NCBI RefSeq assembly: GCF_003205515.1
Contig: NZ_KZ826481.1
Location: 476,660 to 540,659, forward strand
DNA: 64,000 bases
Direction of reading: 5' to 3'
From: Litorivita pollutaquae
Lineage (GTDB): Bacteria > Pseudomonadota > Alphaproteobacteria > Rhodobacterales > Rhodobacteraceae
Position numbers and translations under genes: made by a program. Shown one piece after another: positions 1 to 8,527 of the stretch. The notes under the pieces were generated by a model that searched no databases, was not told the origin of the DNA, and saw nothing but the letters and a program-made list of their open reading frames with translations. Within the stretch, counting starts at the first letter, position 1, and each line of letters starts with the position of its first letter.

Positions 1-78
1 CGCCGGCAGCGCCTCCTCTTCGACGCGGATGCGGGCCAATTTGGCAACGCGCGCGGCAGTCTCAAGATCGATCGACAT
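1..78 (-). CDS. gatC: Asp/Glu-tRNA amidotransferase subunit C, N-terminal part (runs off the window)
   Basis: Only the first 26 codons are in the window, read on the minus strand from an ATG at 78. They begin MSIDLETAARVAKLARIRVE, the characteristic start of GatC. GatC is the small subunit that holds GatA and GatB together in the GatCAB amidotransferase, which converts Glu-tRNA(Gln) and Asp-tRNA(Asn) to the amide forms. The gene is divergent from the UPF0173 hydrolase with about 160 bases between them. The rest of the gene, and probably gatA, lies to the left of the window. Confidence 0.85.
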   Translation of the reverse strand, partial: MSIDLETAARVAKLARIRVEEEALPA

Positions 79-236
79 CGTCAGGAATTCCTCGGGCTAT
101 CGGGTGGCAAACTATGTTGCCCCTGCATTTAACGCCCCCGCGCCGCGCCCGCAAGCCTCGCCGCCGCCGTTGCTGCACCTTCACAATCGCATCGACCGTG
201 CTACTCTAACGTGTAAACGCCATAGAGGAGAACACT

Positions 237-929
237 ATGAACATCATCTGGCTTGGCCACGGCAGCTGGCGCATCGAAATCGAAGATCAAATCCTGTTGA
301 TTGACCCATGGGTAACGGACAATCCGATGATGCCCGACGACAAGGTCGATGCCGCGCTGGACGGCGCGACACATATCATCGTCACCCATGGCCATTTCGA
401 CCACAGCCATGACATCGTGGATATCTCCAAATCCCGTGACCTACCGGTCTCTGCGATCTTTGAACTTGCGGCCTATCTGCATAGCCAAGGCGCCAAAGAG
501 GGCCACGGCTGGAACAAAGGCGGCACCATCCCATTGGGCAAGGCCACCGCCACGCTGGTGCCCGCCTCGCATAGCTCCTCGTTGGTGATCGACGGGCGCG
601 GCGCCTATATGGGCGCGGAATGCGGCGTCATTCTCAAAGGCGAGGGTCATACGATCTACCTGTCGGGCGACACCACGATCATGGCCGATATGGAATGGAT
701 CGGCGATTATTATAAACCCGACATCGGCATCCTTTCGGCCGGTGGCTATTACACCATGGATATGGAGGCCACAGCCTATGCGGCCAAGCGTTACTTCAAT
801 TTCGACACGCTGATCCCCGGCCACTACCGCACCTTCCCCGCGCTGGAGCAATCGGCCGAAAAACTCGCTGCCGCCCTGCCCGATGTGAATGTGATCGAAC
901 CCGAGGTTCTCACCCCCATCACCTTTTAA
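237..929 (+). CDS. UPF0173 metal-dependent hydrolase (metallo-beta-lactamase fold)
   Basis: The 230-residue protein has the usual UPF0173 length and an MBL-fold zinc motif HGHFDH at residues 51-56. The opening (MNIIWLGHGSWRIEI) and the DPWVTDNP segment are typical of this family. A strong ribosome-binding site (AGAGGAG) sits a few bases before the ATG. Members are cytosolic metal-dependent hydrolases whose natural substrate is mostly undefined. It stands alone, divergent from gatC and convergent with tadA. Confidence 0.85.
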   Translation: MNIIWLGHGSWRIEIEDQILLIDPWVTDNPMMPDDKVDAALDGATHIIVTHGHFDHSHDIVDISKSRDLPVSAIFELAAYLHSQGAKEGHGWNKGGTIPLGKATATLVPASHSSSLVIDGRGAYMGAECGVILKGEGHTIYLSGDTTIMADMEWIGDYYKPDIGILSAGGYYTMDMEATAYAAKRYFNFDTLIPGHYRTFPALEQSAEKLAAALPDVNVIEPEVLTPITF

Positions 930-1035
930 AATCCGGCGCGGCGCGCCTTAAGGCCGGGTGCGCCGCCCGCTTGCCCCTTCCCAGCGACACCCGCACCGCA
1001 GACCCAAGCTTGCCGCACGGGGGCCGCTGCTGCCT

Positions 1036-1070
1036 CTTTCTGCTTTCCCTTAAATATCCCCGCCGGAGGC
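1036..1070. repeat. Intergenic GC-rich repeat, copy 1
   Basis: The core AAATATCCCCGCCGGAGGC, preceded by a pyrimidine-rich CTTTCTGCTTTC-like tract, lies in the convergent gap between the UPF0173 gene and tadA. The same 34-35 base unit recurs at 54154-54187 in the same orientation and at 54222-54255 inverted. Nothing in it codes. Confidence 0.7.
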
Positions 1071-1098
1071 TCCCCAAACCCGCAACAGGCCCAGCCGC

Positions 1099-1548
1099 CT
1101 ATGGGCGGCGCTTGGCTGCGAAAAAGGCCTTGAGCAACGCCTCGGACGCCGCCGCATCAATGCCCTCGAACACCTGCGGCACATGATGGCATTGCGCATG
1201 CGAAAACACCCGCGCGCCGGCTTCGATGCCGCCGCTTTTGGGGTCCGACGCGCCGTAATACAGCCGCGCAATACGGGCGGCAGAAATTGCCTGCGCGCAC
1301 ATCGCGCAGGGCTCCAACGTCACATACAGCGCGTGATTGGTCAGCCGCTCCGCCCCCAAAGCCGCGCATCCGGCGCGGATCGCCAATATCTCGGCATGGG
1401 CGGTGGGATCGTGTAATTCGCGCGTCCGGTTGCCCGCCCGCGCCACGACCGCACCCGCAGGCGATACCAACACCGCACCCACGGGAACTTCGCCGCGTTT
1501 TGCCGCCGCGCGCGCCTCGTCCAACGCCATCTGCATATGCGAATTCAT
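1099..1548 (-). CDS. tadA: tRNA-specific adenosine deaminase
   Basis: The protein deaminates the wobble adenosine of tRNA(Arg) (ACG anticodon) to inosine. It is a cytidine/deoxycytidylate deaminase-fold protein of 149 residues with the zinc-binding HAE at 51-53, where the Glu is the proton shuttle, and PCAMC at 80-84. The ATG at 1548 is chosen because AGAAGAG lies eight bases before it. An in-frame ATG at 1554 is possible but would be only two bases from that site. It is divergent from the rluB-type gene, a common neighbour pair in Rhodobacterales. Confidence 0.92.
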   Translation of the reverse strand: MNSHMQMALDEARAAAKRGEVPVGAVLVSPAGAVVARAGNRTRELHDPTAHAEILAIRAGCAALGAERLTNHALYVTLEPCAMCAQAISAARIARLYYGASDPKSGGIEAGARVFSHAQCHHVPQVFEGIDAAASEALLKAFFAAKRRP

Positions 1549-1651
1549 CTTCATATCTCTTCTTGGCAAGGCATCACCGCTTTCGCAATGACGGATTTTC
1601 CGGTAACCGGAGGCCAACATCCGCACTCCAGCCCCCTGAAAGCTGTCCAAA

Positions 1652-2764
1652 ATGGTCGAAAAACCCGATACATCCGACATGCCTGCGCCCCCCAAAGACG
1701 ACCGCATTGCCAAGGTCATCGCCCGCGCCGGCGTCGCCTCGCGCCGCGAAGCCGAGCGGCTGATCGCCATCGGGCAGGTGCGCGTCAACGGAACCACCAT
1801 CGACAGCCCCGCCCTCAACGTCACTCCCGATGACCGGATCGAAGTCAACGGCACGCCGCTTTCGCCGCCCGAACCGGCGCGGCTTTGGCTCTATCACAAA
1901 CCCACCGGCCTTGTGACCACGGACAGCGACGAATTGGACCGGCCGACGATCTATCAATCCCTACCCGAGGACATGCCCCGCGTGATGAGCGTCGGGCGGC
2001 TTGACCTCAATTCGGAAGGGCTTTTGTTATTGACCAACGATGGCGGCATCAAACGGCAACTGGAATTGCCGTCAACCGGATGGCTGCGCCGTTACCGGGT
2101 GCGCGTCAATGGCCGCCCGACCGAGGACACCTTCCGCCCGCTGCGCGCGGGCATCACCGCCGATGGCGAGCATTTCCAACCGATGACCGTATCTCTTGAC
2201 CGGCAACAAGGCGCGAATGCGTGGCTGACCATCGGATTGCGCGAAGGCAAAAACCGTGAAATCCGCCGCGCAATGGAGGCCATTGGCCTCAGCGTGAACC
2301 GCTTGATCCGCATTGCTTACGGCCCGTTCCAATTGGGCGATCTGAAACCCGGGGCGGTCGAAGAGGTCCGCCGCAAGACCATGCGCGACCAACTGGGGCT
2401 GTCGGTTGAAGAGATCGACCCAACCGCCACGCCGCCGGCGCGCGGCCTGCGCCGCACCAGCGGCAAGGCAAACAAACCCGCAGGCGCACGGCGCAACAGC
2501 GGTAAACCCGCCGGACCCTTAGGGAAAACCGCCCGGTCCCAAAAGACCGCCAGCGAAAAACCATGGGAGATAGGCACCGGCCGTCCCTCTGGCAAGGGCA
2601 CGGATCAAGGCAAGCCGCGCGGCGCCGGTAAAGGGGGAACGCGCAAAGCAGGCGCCGGCAAGTCCGGCAAGCCGGGCGACGCGCGTGGCAGGCCGCAAGG
2701 CACACCTTCGGGGAAACCTCACCGCGGCGGAGGCGGCAAAGGCGGACCCAGAGGCCGCAGCTGA
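1652..2764 (+). CDS. rluB: 23S rRNA pseudouridine synthase, RluB family, with long basic Gly/Lys tail
   Basis: An S4 RNA-binding domain (about residues 16-62) is followed by an RsuA/RluB catalytic domain. The catalytic aspartate is D118 in GRLDLNSEGL, and the KNREIRR segment is also typical. From about residue 250 to 370 the chain is low-complexity Gly/Lys/Arg/Pro, which is much longer than in E. coli RsuA and is probably a disordered RNA-binding tail. The start could also be the Met at codon 10. By family it isomerises a uridine in 23S rRNA helix 89-90, but RluE/RluF-type specificity cannot be excluded from sequence alone. Confidence 0.85.
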   Translation: MVEKPDTSDMPAPPKDDRIAKVIARAGVASRREAERLIAIGQVRVNGTTIDSPALNVTPDDRIEVNGTPLSPPEPARLWLYHKPTGLVTTDSDELDRPTIYQSLPEDMPRVMSVGRLDLNSEGLLLLTNDGGIKRQLELPSTGWLRRYRVRVNGRPTEDTFRPLRAGITADGEHFQPMTVSLDRQQGANAWLTIGLREGKNREIRRAMEAIGLSVNRLIRIAYGPFQLGDLKPGAVEEVRRKTMRDQLGLSVEEIDPTATPPARGLRRTSGKANKPAGARRNSGKPAGPLGKTARSQKTASEKPWEIGTGRPSGKGTDQGKPRGAGKGGTRKAGAGKSGKPGDARGRPQGTPSGKPHRGGGGKGGPRGRS

Positions 2765-2795
2765 CCGGCAGCGCCCACGCCCACCCGCCTTTTCT

Positions 2796-2823
2796 TTGAC
2801 TTGGCGCTGGGCTGCGCTATCCA
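2796..2823 (+). promoter_or_regulatory. Possible sigma70-type promoter for the TerC gene
   Basis: TTGACT at 2796-2801 and TATCCA at 2818-2823 are separated by 16 bases in the gap after the rluB-type gene. A second TTGACA lies at about 2829. This is pattern-based only. Confidence 0.3.
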
Positions 2824-2880
2824 TAACCTTGACACCAAATATATGATTAACTCCACACACGGATGACGGGAGACCTGCTA

Positions 2881-3708
2881 GTGTTCGATCTTTTAACCGC
2901 CGAAAATCTGGGCAATCTGGTGATGCTTTGCTTTTTGCAAGCTGTGCTCGGGTTCGACAACCTGCTCTATATTTCCATCGAATCGCAACGCGCGCCAGTG
3001 GCCCATCAACGCGCCGTACGCTATTGGGGCATCATCATTGCGGTGACCCTGCGGGTGGTGTTGCTCTTTGTGATGATCCGGCTGATCGACTCCATGGCCG
3101 AACCGTTTTTCATTATGAATTGGACCGGCGTACTTGAAGGCGGGGTGAATTTCGCCACCTGTGTCTTTGTTCTGGGGGGGGTCTTCATCATCTATACGGC
3201 AGTGAAGGAAATCTCGCATATGCTGTCCATCGAGCATCTGGGAACGGACGTGAACAGCAAGAGCGGCAAATCCGCCGCAAAGGTCGTGGCCTTGATCGTA
3301 ATGATGAACCTGATCTTTTCGTTTGATTCCGTATTGTCGGCTTTGGCCATCACCGATGTCTTCCCGATCTTGGCCATTGCGATCATCCTGTCGGGTCTGG
3401 CGATGCTGCTTTTGGCCGACAGCGTGACGACATTTTTGCAAAAAAACCGGATGTATGAGGTGCTTGGCCTGTTCATCTTGCTGATTGTCGGCGTGGTGCT
3501 TTTGGGGGAATCCGGTCAGGCGGCCGCCCATGCCATGCATGACGAGACTTTGGCACTTCGGTTCTTCGGCCACGAGGTTGTGCCCATGTCGAAGACCACC
3601 TTCTATTTCTCGGTTGTGGTCCTCTTCGCAGTCGAAATCATTCAATCGGTCTATTCGCGCAAGCTCGGCCTAGAGCGACGCGCCAAGTCGCAAAGCGGCG
3701 GACATTGA
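2881..3708 (+). CDS. TerC-family integral membrane protein
   Basis: The 275-residue protein is almost entirely hydrophobic, with about seven membrane segments. It has the acidic intramembrane features of the TerC/Alx/YkoY family (GFDNLLYIS near the start, FSFDSVLSALAIT in the middle). I place the start at the GTG at 2881, because GGGAGA lies about eight bases upstream. An ATG at 2863 in the same frame would add six residues but has no clear ribosome site. TerC proteins are linked to tellurite resistance, manganese export and metalation of exported enzymes. It heads the block that also contains TelA, another family from Ter systems. Confidence 0.85.
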   Translation: MFDLLTAENLGNLVMLCFLQAVLGFDNLLYISIESQRAPVAHQRAVRYWGIIIAVTLRVVLLFVMIRLIDSMAEPFFIMNWTGVLEGGVNFATCVFVLGGVFIIYTAVKEISHMLSIEHLGTDVNSKSGKSAAKVVALIVMMNLIFSFDSVLSALAITDVFPILAIAIILSGLAMLLLADSVTTFLQKNRMYEVLGLFILLIVGVVLLGESGQAAAHAMHDETLALRFFGHEVVPMSKTTFYFSVVVLFAVEIIQSVYSRKLGLERRAKSQSGGH

Positions 3709-3897
3709 ACGCCGTGTATGCTTGATAGAACAACCGGATGCGGCTTGCAGGATTTGCAGGCCGCGCCCGGTCCGGCGGTGGTTCTGCATCAGCGGCGCGC
3801 CGCATTTTTATGGGCAAAACTTCGCTCATCTTCCCCCTAGCAAACCGCCCTCGCATCGCTTACCTTTTACAAGGAATTCAACGGGTCGGGGGATCCT

Positions 3898-3981
3898 ATG
3901 TCCGGAACGGGCCTGCAAAAAATCAGCTACATCCTGCTTATCGTCATGATCTTTTTCATTGCGATCACCGGGGGCGTTTGA
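3898..3981 (+). CDS. 27-residue single-span membrane protein upstream of XpaC/TelA
   Basis: An ATG at 3898, preceded by GGGGGA, opens a 27-codon frame ending in TGA at 3979-3981. The peptide is MSGTGLQKI followed by an unbroken hydrophobic stretch (SYILLIVMIFFIAITGGV), a plausible single membrane helix with a short N-terminal tail. Its stop is one base from the ATG of the XpaC-like gene (TGAGATG), the arrangement of translational coupling. The function is unknown. It could be a small membrane partner of the XpaC/TelA pair or a coupling leader. Confidence 0.55.
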   Translation: MSGTGLQKISYILLIVMIFFIAITGGV

Positions 3982-3982
3982 G

Positions 3983-4912
3983 ATGGCGCAACGCTACGGC
4001 GGGAAATATAGCCCCGATGACGCGGCCCGAACCGCGCCGGACGATGTGCCAGAGGGTGCGCCCGTGCGAGACAGCTATCGCGGCGCCAAGCGCAGCCGCA
4101 TCGGCGCGCGGGTGCGAATGTTGTTCATTGCCCCCCTGCCCTTGATGGCCTCGGCCTTCGGAGACGGCCCGCAGACCTTGGCGCTGACGCTCAGCGCGCT
4201 TGGACTTTTGTTGCTGGCGGCCTGGATGACCCGCGAAGGATTGGCCGCACAAGAAGCCTATGAGGCGCGCCGCATCGCCCGCCGCCCCACGTTTCCGCGC
4301 AAAATGGCCGGATCGGTTTTGACCGGCCTCGGGCTTGGTCTGGCCGGATATGCCGCCGGTGAAGGCGTGGCAGGGCCGCTGATCTATGTGGCCATTGGCG
4401 CGGTTCTGCATTTCCTCGCCTTTGGCCCCGACCCGATGAAAAACAAGGGTATCGATGGCATTGATGCCTTTCAATCCGACCGCGTCGCCCGCGCCGTGAG
4501 CGAGGCCGAAGCGCATTTGAGCGCCATGCAAAACGCGATCCTGCGCGCCGGAGATCGTGCGTTGGAGGCCCGCGTCGCCGGTTTTGCCACCACCGCCCGC
4601 ACGATGTTTCGCACGCTGGAAGACGATCCGCGTGATTTGACCCAAGCGCGCAAATATCTGTCGGTCTACCTGCGCGGGGCGCGCGACGCGACGGTGAAAT
4701 TTGCCGATCTATATAGCCACCGCCGCGACGCCAGCGCGCGCGCCGATTATGAAACCCTGCTCGGGGATCTACAGAGCAATTTCACCGCCCGCATCGCAAA
4801 AATGCGCCAAGGCGACCGTGCGGATTTAACCGTCGAAATCGAAGTCCTGCGCGACCGTTTGGCGCGCGAGGGGCTGACTGTGCCGACCGCCGAGGCGGAG
4901 CCGCAAGGCTAA
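3983..4912 (+). CDS. XpaC-like protein (5-bromo-4-chloroindolyl phosphate hydrolysis family)
   Basis: I call this 309-residue protein a member of the XpaC family (PF10112) from its layout and its position directly before telA. It has two to three N-terminal membrane segments at about residues 40-75 and 105-150, then a soluble helical region rich in Ala, Arg and Asp. XpaC and TelA genes are frequent neighbours in Firmicutes and Rhodobacterales. The biochemical role is not established, because the family name comes from a colony-colour phenotype. The ATG at 3983 is chosen for its coupling to the upstream 27-residue ORF. An ATG at 3959 in frame would overlap that ORF. Confidence 0.75.
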   Translation: MAQRYGGKYSPDDAARTAPDDVPEGAPVRDSYRGAKRSRIGARVRMLFIAPLPLMASAFGDGPQTLALTLSALGLLLLAAWMTREGLAAQEAYEARRIARRPTFPRKMAGSVLTGLGLGLAGYAAGEGVAGPLIYVAIGAVLHFLAFGPDPMKNKGIDGIDAFQSDRVARAVSEAEAHLSAMQNAILRAGDRALEARVAGFATTARTMFRTLEDDPRDLTQARKYLSVYLRGARDATVKFADLYSHRRDASARADYETLLGDLQSNFTARIAKMRQGDRADLTVEIEVLRDRLAREGLTVPTAEAEPQG

Positions 4913-4973
4913 CCGAACTGTAATTTGTAACATGGGCGCTGCCGCCCGCAGCCAATTTGAATTGGGGACTGTC

Positions 4974-6173
4974 ATGACCGAGAGCACACGCGCCAAAGCC
5001 GAGGCCACATTGAAACAAGTCGAAGAAATCACAGCCGTGGTCCTGCCCGAACCGGTGGATGCAAATGCGGTTGTGCCGCTAGAGCAAGCCGATGCACCGA
5101 CGACCGGCGAAATCACCCGCCGCATCGCCGAATTGGATATGAGCGACACCAACTCCATCGTCTCTTTCGGGTCCGGCGCGCAGGCCGAGTTGCAAGAGAT
5201 CAGCCAAGCCATGTTGGCCGATGTGCGCAACAAGGATGTTGGCCCCGCCGGCGATAGCCTGCGCAACATCGTCAGCACCATTCGCGGGTTTTCAATCTCT
5301 GAGCTGGACGTGCGCCGCGAACGTTCGTGGTGGGAAAAACTCTTGGGCCGCGCCGCGCCCTTTGCCAAATTCACCGCGAAGTTCGAAGAGGTGCAAAGCC
5401 AGATCGACCGGGTGACCGATGATCTGTTGGGACATGAGCATACGCTTCTCAAGGATATCAAATCACTTGATATGCTTTATGAGAAAACCCTCAATTTCTA
5501 CGATGAACTGGCGCTCTATATCGCGGCGGGCGAGGCCAAATTGCGCAGCTTGGATGAAACCGACATCCCCGCCAAGGAGGCCGCCGCCAATGCCGCCCCC
5601 GAAGCCGAACAAGTCATGGCCGCGCAGGAATTGCGCGACCTGCGCGCCGCGCGTGATGATCTCGAACGCCGTGTGCATGATCTCAAACTTACGCGGCAAG
5701 TGACGATGCAATCGCTTCCCTCGATCCGTTTGGTGCAGGAAAACGACAAATCGCTGGTCACCAAGATCAATTCGACCCTGGTCAATACCGTGCCGCTTTG
5801 GGAAACCCAATTGGCCCAAGCCGTCACCATCCAGCGCAGCGCAGAAGCCGCCGCCGCCGTGCGCGGTGCCAATGATTTGACCAATGAATTGCTGACCTCC
5901 AATGCCAAGAACCTGCGCGATAGCAACCGCATTGTGCGCGAGGAGATGGAGCGCGGCGTCTTCGATATCGAAGCCGTCAAAACCGCCAATGCCGATTTGG
6001 TCGCCACCATCGAAGAAAGCCTCGCCATCGCGGACGAAGGCAAAGCCCGCCGCGCGGCTGCCGAGGTCGAGTTGAAGACCATGGAGGCCGAATTGCGCGA
6101 TACATTGGCGTCAGCCAAGGCCCGCAAGAGCGGCACCGGCGAGACCATCGCCACCGCCGTTCCCAAAACCTGA
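4974..6173 (+). CDS. telA: TelA-family toxic anion resistance protein
   Basis: The 399-residue protein is soluble and strongly helical, with long coiled-coil-like stretches. The central segment (VRRERSWWEKLLGR, FAKFTAKFEEVQSQID, then TLLKDIKSLDMLYEKT) matches TelA/KlaA (PF05816). The start at 4974 follows a TTGGGGAC site, and an earlier in-frame codon at 4932 would add 14 unlikely residues. TelA proteins were named for plasmid tellurite resistance but also affect tolerance to cell-envelope antimicrobials. It sits about 60 bases after the XpaC gene and 18 bases before the DUF2927 lipoprotein gene. Confidence 0.88.
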   Translation: MTESTRAKAEATLKQVEEITAVVLPEPVDANAVVPLEQADAPTTGEITRRIAELDMSDTNSIVSFGSGAQAELQEISQAMLADVRNKDVGPAGDSLRNIVSTIRGFSISELDVRRERSWWEKLLGRAAPFAKFTAKFEEVQSQIDRVTDDLLGHEHTLLKDIKSLDMLYEKTLNFYDELALYIAAGEAKLRSLDETDIPAKEAAANAAPEAEQVMAAQELRDLRAARDDLERRVHDLKLTRQVTMQSLPSIRLVQENDKSLVTKINSTLVNTVPLWETQLAQAVTIQRSAEAAAAVRGANDLTNELLTSNAKNLRDSNRIVREEMERGVFDIEAVKTANADLVATIEESLAIADEGKARRAAAEVELKTMEAELRDTLASAKARKSGTGETIATAVPKT

Positions 6174-6191
6174 TCACGTGGCAGGGCACAG

Positions 6192-7175
6192 GTGATACGC
6201 AAAACACTCTTGAACAGCCCTTGCCGGCGCGCTCTTTTGGGCGCGGCGGCTCTGGCGTTTTCGGCGCTTGCCGGATGTGATCTATTGGCGAGCAAGCCCT
6301 CGGATATGGCGCCGAAATCGCGCCCAGCCGGATTGATCCAACCGCGCCCCGCCCCCCCTGCGCCAAGCGCCGCCTCGCGCAATCTGGCGCAATATTACGC
6401 GCGAGTGCAGGCCGATTTGCTGGCCCAAGGGTTGTTGCGGATGGATGGCGGCGGGCCAGACACGCCCTATACCTCCGATATGTTGATCCGGAATTTCGAA
6501 CGGATTGCCTTTTACGACGAATATGCACCCGAGGCGGGATTGACCGCCTCGACCGGCGCGGTGAAATCCTTGCGACGGTGGAACGGGCCGGTGCGGATCG
6601 CCACCGAATTCGGGGCCTCGGTCGATGCCGAAACTCGCGCGACGGCCAATGGTGAAGTGCGGGATTACGCGGCACGGCTGGCGCGTCTGACCGGCCATCC
6701 CATCGATATGAATGCACGCAAGCCGAATTTCCATGTGTTCTTTTTGGGCGAAGATGACCGCGCCGCAGCCTTGCCGAAAATTCGCGCGTTGGTGCCGTCG
6801 ATCTCGCCCGCCTCGATGCAGGTTCTGCGCGATCTGGAGCGGCCGATCCATTGCCTTGTCATCGCCTTTTCCGACAATGACGCCTCGGACAGCTATAACC
6901 ACGCGATTGCCTTGATCCGCGCCGAACATCCTGACATTTTGCGCCGCGCATGCATCCATGAGGAGTTGGCGCAAGGGCTTGGCCTTGGCAATGACAGCCC
7001 TGCCGCGCGCCCGTCCATTTTTAATGATGACGATGAGTTCGCCTATCTGACCACCCATGACGAGATGCTGCTCAAACTGCTTTATGATCCGCGTCTCAAA
7101 ACCGGTATGAGCGCCGAAGAGGCCCGCCCGATCCTGCGTATATTGGGCCGCGAAGCCATGGGCGATACGCTATGA
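6192..7175 (+). CDS. DUF2927 domain lipoprotein
   Basis: A GTG start gives a 327-residue protein with a basic N-terminus, a hydrophobic core and a lipobox (ALAGC), so it is predicted to be lipidated and outside the cytoplasm. The mature part carries the DUF2927 hallmark CIHEELAQGLGLGNDS near residue 258, followed by an acidic NDDDEFAYLTTHDE run. The HEELAQ helix looks metallopeptidase-like, but I would not assign activity. It overlaps the flavin oxidoreductase gene (ATGA), so the two are probably co-translated. Confidence 0.82.
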   Translation: MIRKTLLNSPCRRALLGAAALAFSALAGCDLLASKPSDMAPKSRPAGLIQPRPAPPAPSAASRNLAQYYARVQADLLAQGLLRMDGGGPDTPYTSDMLIRNFERIAFYDEYAPEAGLTASTGAVKSLRRWNGPVRIATEFGASVDAETRATANGEVRDYAARLARLTGHPIDMNARKPNFHVFFLGEDDRAAALPKIRALVPSISPASMQVLRDLERPIHCLVIAFSDNDASDSYNHAIALIRAEHPDILRRACIHEELAQGLGLGNDSPAARPSIFNDDDEFAYLTTHDEMLLKLLYDPRLKTGMSAEEARPILRILGREAMGDTL

Positions 7176-8509
7176 CTGCGCCTGCCGAAACGCCCTTGGC
7201 GAGCGAACCCGCCGCAACGCTTGCGCAGCCGGTCACATTGCCCTGTGGTGCCACGGTGATAAACCGGATCGTCAAATCCGCGACCTCCGAAGGACTGGCC
7301 GCCGGATCCAACCACGCCAATGCCTATCACGCGACGCTTTACGGGCTTTGGGGCCGCAGCGGCGCGGGAATGATCGTGACCGGCAATGTCATGGTCGACC
7401 GGATGCATTTGGAACATGGCGGCAATATCGCCATTGACGGCCCGCAATCCGAGGCGGCCTGCGCCGCCTTGACCGAGATGGCAACCGCCGCGCGGGCACA
7501 GGGCGCTTTGGTCGTGATGCAGCTCAACCATGCGGGCCGCCAAACCCCCGCCGCGATCAACCCCCACCCCAAAAGCGCCTCTCCGGTGGCTCTGGCGATG
7601 GGTGGCAAACGTTTTGGCCGGCCCGAAGCAATGAGCATCGAAGAGATCGAAGACACCATCGAGGCCTTTGTGCATGCGGCTTTGGTGGCGCGCGGCGCGG
7701 GTTTCGACGGCGTGCAGATCCACGCCGCACATGGCTATTTGGTGTCGCAATTCCTCTCGCCCTTGTCGAACCGGCGCTCGGATGCCTGGGGCGGCGGGTT
7801 GATGGGCCGCGCACGTTTGTTGATGGAACTCGTCCGACGGGTGCGGTCGGCTTGCGGGGTGCGGTTCATCGTCGGGGTGAAACTCAACTCCGCTGATTTC
7901 CAACGTGGCGGGTTTTCCGAGGATGACAGCGCCCAGGTCGGTGCTTGGCTTGAAGGCGCGGGGGCGGATTTCATCGAACTGTCAGGGGGCAATTACGAAC
8001 AGCCCCGGATGATGGATGTCGATCGACTTGACCCGCTTGCCGCCCAACCGAAACGCGAAAGCACCAAAGCCCGCGAGGCCTATTTTCTCGATTTTGTGCC
8101 ACGCCTTCGCAAGGTGACACAGCTTCCGGTGATGGTCACCGGCGGGTTCGAAAGCGCCGCCGCAATGCAGGCGGCGGTTCTTGAGGAAGGTATCGATTTC
8201 ATCGGCCTTGCCCGCCCGATCATCCTCGACAGTCAAACGCCCAAGGCGCTGTTGACCGGTGCGGCGATGGTGGCCGCACGGCCGCATTTGCAGATTGGAC
8301 CGGGGATTTTTGGCCCCGCCTCGCGCATCAGCGCACTGCGTGATGCCAATGCCGGCGCGGCAATGGCATGGTATAGTGAACAGATCTATACGCTTGCTGC
8401 CGGCGGCGAGATCAATCGCGACCTCAAACCACTGCGGGCGCTCTTGGCCTATCTGAAGACCGAAAAAAATGCGGCGCAGGCGCTGACGCGCGCGCCCGTT
8501 GAATTGTAA
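7172..8509 (+). CDS. NADH:flavin oxidoreductase, Old Yellow Enzyme family
   Basis: The 445-residue protein has the OYE TIM-barrel signature segments: QLNHAGRQ (about 117-124), HAAHGYLVSQFLSPLSNRRSD with the flavin/substrate-side residues, and a C-terminal VTGGFES and IGLARP phosphate-binding region. It carries only the barrel, not the extra FAD/NADPH and 4Fe-4S parts of 2,4-dienoyl-CoA reductase. Substrates of such enzymes are usually activated alkenes, and no specific one can be named. It is coupled to the DUF2927 gene by a four-base overlap. Confidence 0.85.
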   Translation: MTAPAETPLASEPAATLAQPVTLPCGATVINRIVKSATSEGLAAGSNHANAYHATLYGLWGRSGAGMIVTGNVMVDRMHLEHGGNIAIDGPQSEAACAALTEMATAARAQGALVVMQLNHAGRQTPAAINPHPKSASPVALAMGGKRFGRPEAMSIEEIEDTIEAFVHAALVARGAGFDGVQIHAAHGYLVSQFLSPLSNRRSDAWGGGLMGRARLLMELVRRVRSACGVRFIVGVKLNSADFQRGGFSEDDSAQVGAWLEGAGADFIELSGGNYEQPRMMDVDRLDPLAAQPKRESTKAREAYFLDFVPRLRKVTQLPVMVTGGFESAAAMQAAVLEEGIDFIGLARPIILDSQTPKALLTGAAMVAARPHLQIGPGIFGPASRISALRDANAGAAMAWYSEQIYTLAAGGEINRDLKPLRALLAYLKTEKNAAQALTRAPVEL

Positions 8510-8527
8510 CCGAAAGGAGCCTTGATC

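Noticed and set aside
2765-2880. Possible yybP-ykoY manganese riboswitch before the TerC gene
   Set aside because: The gap is only about 116 bases and lacks the GGGGAGTA core.
3959-3982. Upstream ATG that would extend the XpaC-like protein by eight residues
   Set aside because: It lies inside the 27-residue ORF in another frame and lacks a ribosome site. The ATG at 3983 is coupled to that ORF's stop.
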